DNA of 13,991 nt from Candidatus Symbiothrix sp. (GTDB lineage: Bacteria; Bacteroidota; Bacteroidia; Bacteroidales; Azobacteroidaceae), in contig JAITXK010000182.1 in NCBI GenBank assembly GCA_031284765.1, forward strand, positions 1 through 13,991, written 5' to 3'. The notes beneath the pieces were generated by a model. It saw only the letters and a program-made list of their open reading frames with translations. It searched no databases and was not told the origin of the DNA. The translations under genes were made by a program, and so were the position numbers. This document shows, one piece after another, positions 7,627 to 13,991 of this stretch (position 1 is the first letter of the stretch; each line of letters starts with the position of its first letter).

Positions 7627-10461
7627 TCAGCGTTTCACAATCTTTATTACCTCCTTTCCGGATGATGTTCCGATGCTTAGTAAATAGATTCCGGGAGGGA
7701 GATTTCGAATTTCAGACTCCAGGTTTAATTCCATTCTTCCGGTTTTAACAGCCACCGTATTCCGATAAATCGTTTTTCCATCAATAGATGTTAGACTCAG
7801 TTGGAGAGTTTCATCTGTGTATGAAGTGATTGTCAGCGTTAAGCGCTCCGCAAAGGGATTCGGATAAGCAGCCACGGAAATTTTGTTTACATCCGGATAG
7901 ATTATACCCGTTTCGTTGGGCAAGGTGAATGCGGAATATTCCGTAAATGAATTTAATTCACATTTATACGGTTTATCATTGATACCTAAAAACCATACAA
8001 AATTAGTTCCTACGGAAACATCTTTGTAACCATCGGCAACAAATTTCCACTCGCCATACCCGGAAGAAGAGATGCGGTAAACCTCGTTTTGAGCATTTAC
8101 ACCCCAAACCTCTTCACAATTAGCGCTCAAATGAGTCAGGTGATGCGGATTCGGAACGATTTTCCAATCGGATTTACTTTGTAGCGAAAACCGTTTCAGG
8201 GTTCCGTCGGGAGCAAATCCCCATCCGAAAAGTTCATCAACGGCAATGGAGGTCAATTGACCTTCTATTTTCACCCATGGTCGGGTGGCGGCAAAATTGC
8301 GGTAATAGATATTGGATTGATTGTCCACTCCCCAAACCATGGCGTTGTTGGCGTCAATATCGACGATCGTCATTTCTCCATCCACTTGTTGCCAAGTATC
8401 ATTCTTATTGGCTTTTTGTCCATTGGGTAAAGAAGATCGTACGACTCTTCCCGTTGTAGTGATACCCCAAGCCGAATATCCACCCAGCGTCAAATCACTC
8501 AGATAGTTATTGTTGGTGGCCATATCCCAGCGAGCTACCGGAAAACCGTCAATTTCATTGGCGTAAATTGAGTTGTTTTTCCCAGCCAATACCCATACAT
8601 CTTTGTAGCCGGCTTCTATTTTGTTTGGCGTAGAAGCAATGCTTCCCGGATGCAGTTCGATGTCGGATAATTGGTGCAACGGACGAAAGATGTCGATATC
8701 GGCTTCGAGATTGGCATCCCAATAATCCTTCTGTAATTCGCTTGTTTTGTACCAATCCAAACGATAAGATCCGCCGCTATTTCCGGAGGATTTATCGAAA
8801 AATTCGTCGCAACTCTCCGCTTCCAATAAAATGGACGTTGTTTCTTTATCGGCAAATTCGCGGCATAAATTCAGGTGTTGATTGGGATAAGCATATTCGC
8901 GGTGGCCACTTCTGTACCAAGTGGATCCTTCGTACCAATCGAACCAGGATTCTAACACTAACCATTCGGCATTTTCATTTGTACCTCTTTCGTACATGCT
9001 CCGGATGACCGGTTCGCCATTGGCATCAAGGGCGCTGGTATGATAACCTTTGGTTCGTATCTGGTTGTAGTTATCACCGGTGAATGTTCCTGCATCGGTA
9101 TAGGGATTCCAATCGTTTTGGACTGCCTCATAGATCGGAATACGGCCTCCATTCAGGGCGAAAGCAAACTTTTTCCCGTTGAAAGTGCGAATATCCGTGA
9201 TGCCTTGCCCCCAGATAAACCAAGCTTGAGTTCCCCAAGCGATGTTTCTGGCAGCTTGCCCTCCGCGGTCGAAGAACGACTGGTCTAAAATCCATGCAGG
9301 AGTGATTCCAAATTCCGACTCCATTTTTTCTTTCAGGAAGTCGAAAAATCCGGGAAATCCTTCAGCACCGGTTAATTCGATATTTCTGCTTCCCCACTTG
9401 GAGCCAACTCCACACGTCCACCATTGCATCGGGACAATCGTGCGCCCCAAACCTTCGGTATCGGTAAGCGTAAAGAGTAATTCATGAGGAATGGTTTGAT
9501 ACCATTTCTTGACCGCAAATTCCCACATAAAATTCCGGAAATCGTCATTTCGGTAATCCAACGAGCCATTATAAAACTGTGTCAATCCGGCGCTGGTAAA
9601 CGATGCTGCGGAATCGAAGAAATAAGCAACTTTCAGGTTGTTCTTTGCATACGGATTCCGTTTGATTGCATCGGCAAGGATACTTAATCCCCGGCAAGGC
9701 ATTCCTCCGGCGCCATCTTTGAAATCGCGGTCGATGATTTCGTTTTGAGTATCCGGTTCGCCACGACCATGCGCCCAAATAAAATCGACTTTAGATTCGG
9801 CAAATTCCTGAACCATAATATCCATTGCCTCTTGCGTATATTCCAAATGAAACGTATAGAGGGGTTGTTTATTCCATTGCATGACTTGTTCGCGGGTATA
9901 TCTCATACCGTTTCCCGGATCCGCCTGAAAATAATAAGCAATATTATCGCCGGGATCGCCTGACTTTGCTAAAACGGAAGAACCTCCCGAAGCTCCGGCA
10001 ATAGGCGATATGTGCATTCCATCGGCATGATTCAATGAATATTCGATATCAGTATCTAAAACCGTATTATTCGTGCGTGCATCTTTTTTGATAAAAATCA
10101 TATCACAATTGACATCTCCGGTTTCAAAGATAAGTTTGATGTCGTAATATCCGGCTGTGAGGTGTTTACTACCCAAATGAACCAATTGAAACTTTCCGGT
10201 TTTATCTGCGGGCACTTCAATTCCGGAAAACACCACATTATCATTGAGGGCTAACGCCAAAGTTTTACCGGTTGTCGGCGCAATCGCACGAGAGGTAAAC
10301 CGATAATCACCTTCGGCAATGTGGATTTTTTTATGCTTGATCCATTCGCCAGGTTCGGTATCGCCCACATACCAGTTACTGGAATAGGTATAATCGGTTG
10401 CTTTTACAATTGAAAAGCAACCGATTAAACTTATTAGGATCAACAGTCGTTTAATTTCCAT
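7627..10461 (-). CDS. Multidomain T9SS-secreted glycoside-hydrolase-like protein: CBM6-like, DUF5010-like core, tectonin propeller
   Basis: A 944-residue exported protein, probably displayed on or released from the cell surface. Residues 1-21 are a signal peptide. Residues 22-126 look like a CBM6/35-type beta-sandwich (the AGYYDIKLIF and GDVNCDMIFIKK strands). Residues about 135-545 form a glycoside-hydrolase-like core, with WAHGRGEPDTQ (229-239), MQWWTCGVGSKWG (345-357) and ESWFDWYEG (504-512), the last recalling the acidic barrel motif of GH71/GH99-type enzymes. I believe this matches Pfam DUF5010, from memory. Residues 546-605 include an LEAES start and a GGSYR piece that may be a degenerate second CBM. 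Residues about 612-840 contain six tectonin-type repeats marked by VWVLAG, AWGITT, VWGVDN, GWGFAP, VWGVNA and VWFLGI. Residues 865-944 are a T9SS type A sorting domain (AAYPNPFAERL to the basic end IVKR). The start overlaps the upstream gene by 11 bp, suggesting translational coupling. Substrate and catalytic residues are not assigned. Confidence 0.85.
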   Translation of the reverse strand: MEIKRLLILISLIGCFSIVKATDYTYSSNWYVGDTEPGEWIKHKKIHIAEGDYRFTSRAIAPTTGKTLALALNDNVVFSGIEVPADKTGKFQLVHLGSKHLTAGYYDIKLIFETGDVNCDMIFIKKDARTNNTVLDTDIEYSLNHADGMHISPIAGASGGSSVLAKSGDPGDNIAYYFQADPGNGMRYTREQVMQWNKQPLYTFHLEYTQEAMDIMVQEFAESKVDFIWAHGRGEPDTQNEIIDRDFKDGAGGMPCRGLSILADAIKRNPYAKNNLKVAYFFDSAASFTSAGLTQFYNGSLDYRNDDFRNFMWEFAVKKWYQTIPHELLFTLTDTEGLGRTIVPMQWWTCGVGSKWGSRNIELTGAEGFPGFFDFLKEKMESEFGITPAWILDQSFFDRGGQAARNIAWGTQAWFIWGQGITDIRTFNGKKFAFALNGGRIPIYEAVQNDWNPYTDAGTFTGDNYNQIRTKGYHTSALDANGEPVIRSMYERGTNENAEWLVLESWFDWYEGSTWYRSGHREYAYPNQHLNLCREFADKETTSILLEAESCDEFFDKSSGNSGGSYRLDWYKTSELQKDYWDANLEADIDIFRPLHQLSDIELHPGSIASTPNKIEAGYKDVWVLAGKNNSIYANEIDGFPVARWDMATNNNYLSDLTLGGYSAWGITTTGRVVRSSLPNGQKANKNDTWQQVDGEMTIVDIDANNAMVWGVDNQSNIYYRNFAATRPWVKIEGQLTSIAVDELFGWGFAPDGTLKRFSLQSKSDWKIVPNPHHLTHLSANCEEVWGVNAQNEVYRISSSGYGEWKFVADGYKDVSVGTNFVWFLGINDKPYKCELNSFTEYSAFTLPNETGIIYPDVNKISVAAYPNPFAERLTLTITSYTDETLQLSLTSIDGKTIYRNTVAVKTGRMELNLESEIRNLPPGIYLLSIGTSSGKEVIKIVKR

Positions 10462-12346
10462 TGATGATTAGCTTTTGTGTAAACGCGCTTGTTCCAATTT
10501 GAACTTTTGCAATATATACACCCGTAGTTATTTTGTTGACAGACAAATAGCTTTTTCCGTCGGCGATTTTGCTTCCCACCAAGTCATACAATTCGATCCG
10601 AGCAGGTTTTTCACCCACACAAAGCAACATTCCGTTGACAATGGTTAATTTTGCAGATGCTTGTTCCAATTTGGGCGAACTAATTCCCGTTTCAAAAACA
10701 ACGCCTTCGTCCAATTCGGTAGAAGTCACTTCGCAAGCGCCAATGGCACATTTTCCGGCCACAATTGTGCGCGGTTTACCAGATAAGTCCTTGCTACCAA
10801 CCAAGTATTGAGCATTTCCATACGTGCGAGTTTCAGCATCTTCCAATAAAGGAATGGCGTAAAAATTAACCGCATAATAATCAGGATCGTCAAGGCCTGC
10901 CGCAGCATCATAACTTTCTTCTTCGTAATAATCCAAATTGTTTAGTTCAGGATTAGCTCCGTCTTTTCCCTCAAAGTTGAGTGTTCGTCCGGCATACGAA
11001 TTTTTCAGTTCAAAATCGTCCGGTTCGGAAGTATCGTATAAGGTTGATAAATCAGAATATACGGTATATGTACCGCCATCGGTAGCATAGTTTCCGTCGA
11101 AAATACAATTATAAATCTGTTTTCTCAAGTTGACGGGTAGTCCGTTAAATTCAGGATAACCTCTTAGAAAATCGAGTCCTCCTCCATGACCTGGGTTTCC
11201 GTTTGTATAATTTCCATACAACGTATTGTTGATCATTTTGAGTTCGCTTCCCGGTCGTACATTCCACACACAAATAGCTCCACCATCGGCATTTGAATTA
11301 TTACCGTAGAAAAGGGAGTTTGTAATGGTTACAAAATCTTCACTTTGACTGCCGTATTGGTTATTGAATAAAATAGCACCGCCTTGAGCTTCCGTTGCTG
11401 AATTACCAATAAACGTACAACGGTCGATATTCAATGTCGTACTGGTAGGTTGATAAGACACCTTGTCGAGCAAAGCAATAGCTCCGGCATTTCTGGCGGT
11501 ATTGCCTTCAAAAACAGAGTTTGTGATGGTGATATTCAAGGGGCCATCGGCTCCATGTACCCAAGTATGGATTGCGCCACCTTTCGATCCGTTCACTTCC
11601 GCACAATTGTTATATCCAAAATAGCAATCTTCTATTTGGATATTTCCGGAGCTAAGGAATAATGCGCCACCTTCTCTTCCTAAATTTTCGGTAAACTCAC
11701 ATTTTTTAAAGATGACGTTTCCGCTATTGATAGTTACAGCTCCACGATCACCCCAGCCGTCTTTCGGATCTGCCGGGCTATCCGGATTTCTGGAAATGTC
11801 GTTCAATGTGAAAGCACAATTTTCGAAGGTTAATTCCGTACCCAATGCCCAAATAGCGGAGGCATCACTACCATACTGACCATTCGCAGCTCTATGAGTA
11901 GTGGCTTTGGTAAACAGAATGTTTTTGAACGTTACCGGATAAGCGCCTTGAAACTGAAAAAGAGCGGCTTGTTCTTCACCGGAGAAACCATCTTTGGAAG
12001 AATCTTTTCCCAGAAATGTTATTCCGGCTATTTTCAACGCACTTCTAAAGAAATACCCTCGATGATACAGATAAATTCCGTTCTCTTGCAAAGGGGGTTC
12101 TTGGGTTCCATCCTCTATTTTTGTAGCAAAGCCCACTTCCTCTGTAATTTTAATAATACCATCGACGTGTATCACGTCTTCTGTCCCAATGAGTTCATTT
12201 GCCCGAAGCAATGTTTTTACCGGAGATTCCGCAGAAAGTCCATTATTACTGTCATTACCCGTTGCAGAAAGATAGATATCTTTCGCACTTACATTTTGCA
12301 CTAAGATCATACAGATGATCAACAATAAAGAATAAACGTTTTTCAT
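10451..12346 (-). CDS. Right-handed beta-helix protein with T9SS sorting domain (choice-of-anchor-Q-like)
   Basis: A 631-residue exported protein. It opens with a signal peptide (MKNVYSLLLIICMILVQNVSA), then a DUF1565-like segment (IYLSATGNDSNNGLSAESPVKTL). A long parallel beta-helix follows, with turns marked by GGAL, GGAI, AGAI, GGAI, GGAI, GGGL and GGTY and by alternating N-S-x-F-x-G-N patterns. A KPRTIVAGKCAIGACE motif as in choice-of-anchor Q proteins precedes the C-terminal T9SS sorting domain (ARIELYDLVGSKI, then TGVYIAKVQIG and QKLIING). Beta-helix proteins of this type include polysaccharide lyases, glycan-binding proteins and adhesins; I see no catalytic motif that decides. Neighbours suggest a role in handling the same extracellular glycan. 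The ATG at 12344-12346 is preferred over an in-frame ATG 13 codons upstream because the signal peptide then starts properly. The stop overlaps the next gene's start. Confidence 0.85.
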   Translation of the reverse strand: MKNVYSLLLIICMILVQNVSAKDIYLSATGNDSNNGLSAESPVKTLLRANELIGTEDVIHVDGIIKITEEVGFATKIEDGTQEPPLQENGIYLYHRGYFFRSALKIAGITFLGKDSSKDGFSGEEQAALFQFQGAYPVTFKNILFTKATTHRAANGQYGSDASAIWALGTELTFENCAFTLNDISRNPDSPADPKDGWGDRGAVTINSGNVIFKKCEFTENLGREGGALFLSSGNIQIEDCYFGYNNCAEVNGSKGGAIHTWVHGADGPLNITITNSVFEGNTARNAGAIALLDKVSYQPTSTTLNIDRCTFIGNSATEAQGGAILFNNQYGSQSEDFVTITNSLFYGNNSNADGGAICVWNVRPGSELKMINNTLYGNYTNGNPGHGGGLDFLRGYPEFNGLPVNLRKQIYNCIFDGNYATDGGTYTVYSDLSTLYDTSEPDDFELKNSYAGRTLNFEGKDGANPELNNLDYYEEESYDAAAGLDDPDYYAVNFYAIPLLEDAETRTYGNAQYLVGSKDLSGKPRTIVAGKCAIGACEVTSTELDEGVVFETGISSPKLEQASAKLTIVNGMLLCVGEKPARIELYDLVGSKIADGKSYLSVNKITTGVYIAKVQIGTSAFTQKLIINGN

Positions 12347-12392
12347 AATGCTTTTTTTAAAAATTATACATAAAAAATTATACAATTACTTG

Positions 12393-12410
12393 ATTGAAGA
12401 TTACTTCAAT
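12393..12410 (-). other. Small stem-loop after the GH71/99-like gene
   Basis: ATTGAAG and CTTCAAT form a perfect 7-bp stem with a 4-nt loop just past the stop codon at 12415, in the 68-bp gap before the beta-helix gene. A T-run occurs only about 14 nt later, so it is at best a weak terminator or an mRNA-stability element. No promoter match was seen in the gap, so the downstream genes are probably co-transcribed with the upstream one. Confidence 0.3.
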
Positions 12411-12414
12411 TATT

Positions 12415-13991
12415 TTATTTCACAACTATTTTCTTGTTCGTGGTTACATTTTCTCCAATGACGGAGGCAATATAAAATCCACCGGGTAGTTTGTCGATAG
12501 ATAAAGAATGTATGCTTCCCGGCATGAGTTTCTTTTTAAATACCAATTTGCCCTGCATATTTACAATGCTCAATTCGAGAGGTGTATTTCCTCTTATATC
12601 TTTAGTATTCAGGTAAATTACTCCATCTTCGACAAATGTCGGGTATATTCCCACTTCTCGTCCTTTTCCTTCCGTTATTTGTGGAATGGAAGTTATCGCA
12701 TCCGTACCCAACACATCGTTGGTATCGGTAATTACAATGTCGTCGATGTATCCGTTAAATCCTTCTGTACTGGGAGCATCGGCAAAAGAAAGACAAATTT
12801 TGTCGATGGTTTTTCCATTCAACCATTGTCCGATATCGGATAAATTAGGATTCCATCTGTCAATGACGCCTCTGGGTGTTGCAGGATCCATGGATATGCC
12901 CGTATGTCGATCAACGGCGTTTACATCTTTGAATCGAGTACCGTCGGTCATGATTAAATCAATCGACACATATCGTCCGTTTTCGTTGAGAGGATACAGC
13001 CAGAATCCCAATTTGGTATTTTCATTCACCGGAATATTCACGTCAAACAGGGGAAAATCGGCATGAGCATTGGATGCCATCGTACTTTTCCCGACATATC
13101 GTACGGCATACGATCCCCAACGAAAGACTTCTGATTTAACCGGTGCCACCTTTAAGTTAGATACATTTTCAGCGTTTTCCATCGCTGCATTTGTCGGTAT
13201 TATCGCATCAAATCCTTTTTCAAAACTGGTTCTGAACCAGATCGGTCCTTCAGAATAGGGAATAGTAACGGTTTCTGTCAACGGATCTGTCCCTTTTAAT
13301 ACCCGAGTCGCTTTTCCTGCCAGCCGCAGATAAAAGTCGGACGAGAGATAAGTCCCATCAGCACTATTAGTCAGAAAATACTGATCTGTTGGAATAGCGA
13401 AAAAACTATCGGCGGCTTTTAGAATGGCCGTTCCTTCATCATATTCGTCAAACATGGCGATATAAGCGCTCGAAATTCCTGATTCTTTGATATTATACAT
13501 TTGCCGCCATAAAAATTCTCCTCTGTCGCGAGGCATCTCGTTGACTTTATCTGAGTTCCAGTTCGACCAGGCGAATCCCGGAAATAGTACCGGTTGATAA
13601 TCAATCCCGTTTTCCTGGCAATATTCATAGTCGGGTATCAGGAATTGCGTTTTGTAATTATCAATACCACCCGTGTTTCCATAACGACCTACCGTCCATG
13701 GAGAAAGCATATCAAACGCTTTGTAAACCTCTTCATATCCGGGATACGAATCGCTCGAAGAAGTTCGAAAGTTCGTAGGGACACCTCCGATAACATAATA
13801 GCCTTTGTCTTTCAGCCAATTAATAATTTCCAAACTCTTTTGAGGCGTATTGGTCCTACCGACAAATCCAAATCCCCAAATGCAAATAACCGGTTTTCCA
13901 TTTTGATGTGCATAAGCAGGAGAATTCAAGATATTCAGATCATTTTCGATGTGAAGCCAGTCTGTTGTAAATTGATTAGGATTACCGGCAT
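12415..13991 (-). CDS. GH71/GH99-like glycoside hydrolase with beta-sandwich and T9SS sorting domain (N-terminus beyond window)
   Basis: Partial gene: the reading frame stays open to the right edge, and the residues upstream of the in-frame TTG at 13929 (GNPNQFTTDWLHIENDLNIL) fit the family, so the true start lies outside. The visible part begins in the barrel with SPAYAHQNGKPVICIWGFGF, then VIGGVPTNFR, QPVLFPGFAWSN and the acidic motif MFDEYDEGTAI (nt about 13425-13455), typical of GH71/GH99-like bacterial proteins and the probable active-site strand. A beta-sandwich, possibly carbohydrate-binding, spans nt about 12715-13248, with GYIDDIVITDTND at its end. The last 80 residues are a T9SS type A sorting domain (VGIYPTFVEDG to KKIVVK). 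GH99 enzymes are endo-alpha-mannosidases/mannanases and GH71 are alpha-1,3-glucanases, but this subgroup need not share either activity. It is followed at 68 bp by the beta-helix gene. Confidence 0.85.
   Translation of the reverse strand, partial: AGNPNQFTTDWLHIENDLNILNSPAYAHQNGKPVICIWGFGFVGRTNTPQKSLEIINWLKDKGYYVIGGVPTNFRTSSSDSYPGYEEVYKAFDMLSPWTVGRYGNTGGIDNYKTQFLIPDYEYCQENGIDYQPVLFPGFAWSNWNSDKVNEMPRDRGEFLWRQMYNIKESGISSAYIAMFDEYDEGTAILKAADSFFAIPTDQYFLTNSADGTYLSSDFYLRLAGKATRVLKGTDPLTETVTIPYSEGPIWFRTSFEKGFDAIIPTNAAMENAENVSNLKVAPVKSEVFRWGSYAVRYVGKSTMASNAHADFPLFDVNIPVNENTKLGFWLYPLNENGRYVSIDLIMTDGTRFKDVNAVDRHTGISMDPATPRGVIDRWNPNLSDIGQWLNGKTIDKICLSFADAPSTEGFNGYIDDIVITDTNDVLGTDAITSIPQITEGKGREVGIYPTFVEDGVIYLNTKDIRGNTPLELSIVNMQGKLVFKKKLMPGSIHSLSIDKLPGGFYIASVIGENVTTNKKIVVK

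Noticed and set aside
12347..12385. Longer start of the beta-helix protein at 12385
   Set aside because: The extra 13 residues precede a complete signal peptide that starts naturally at 12346.
13929..13991. TTG codon at 13927-13929 as the start of the GH71/99-like gene
   Set aside because: The frame continues upstream to the window edge with family-like sequence, and no signal peptide follows the TTG.

Overview
The window looks like a chromosomal segment of a Bacteroidota bacterium, most likely order Bacteroidales. Three lines of evidence support this. Three secreted proteins end in type IX secretion system (T9SS) type A sorting domains. Two intergenic regions carry Bacteroidetes-type promoters (TTTG, 19-20 nt, TAnnTTTG). 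The xylose genes sit behind a NUDIX/NrtR-type regulator, an arrangement I recall from Bacteroides. The genus cannot be fixed from the sequence; a free-living or gut polysaccharide degrader fits. All eight genes lie on the minus strand, so transcription runs from high to low coordinates.

Region 1 (about 12415-13991 down to 7627) encodes three consecutive secreted proteins, each with a C-terminal T9SS sorting domain. They are a GH71/GH99-like glycoside hydrolase with a beta-sandwich domain (its N-terminus is cut off by the right edge), a right-handed beta-helix protein with an N-terminal DUF1565-like segment, and a 944-residue multidomain protein. The last combines a CBM6-like module, a glycoside-hydrolase-like core (DUF5010-like), a six-repeat tectonin-type propeller and the sorting domain. 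The second and third genes overlap by 11 bp. This is the least ordinary part of the window: a probable cell-surface glycan-attack operon whose substrate is unknown.

Region 2 (5306-7501) is a GH3 enzyme whose nucleophile motif is Ser-Asp-Cys rather than Ser-Asp-Trp, which favours beta-xylosidase over beta-glucosidase. It has its own good promoter at 7523-7553 and no T9SS tail, so it is probably periplasmic.

Region 3 (5107 down to 11) is a complete xylose utilisation operon in the order NUDIX-type regulator, xylulokinase, xylose isomerase, xylose/H+ symporter. One promoter at 5140-5171 precedes it. Xylose probably enters through the symporter, is isomerised to xylulose and phosphorylated to xylulose 5-phosphate for the pentose phosphate pathway.

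A plausible overall reading, which is inference, is that surface enzymes from region 1 open a complex glycan, the GH3 enzyme releases xylose in the periplasm, and region 3 imports and catabolises it. No RNA genes, mobile elements, CRISPR arrays or plus-strand genes were found, and no intergenic stretch exceeds 300 bp.
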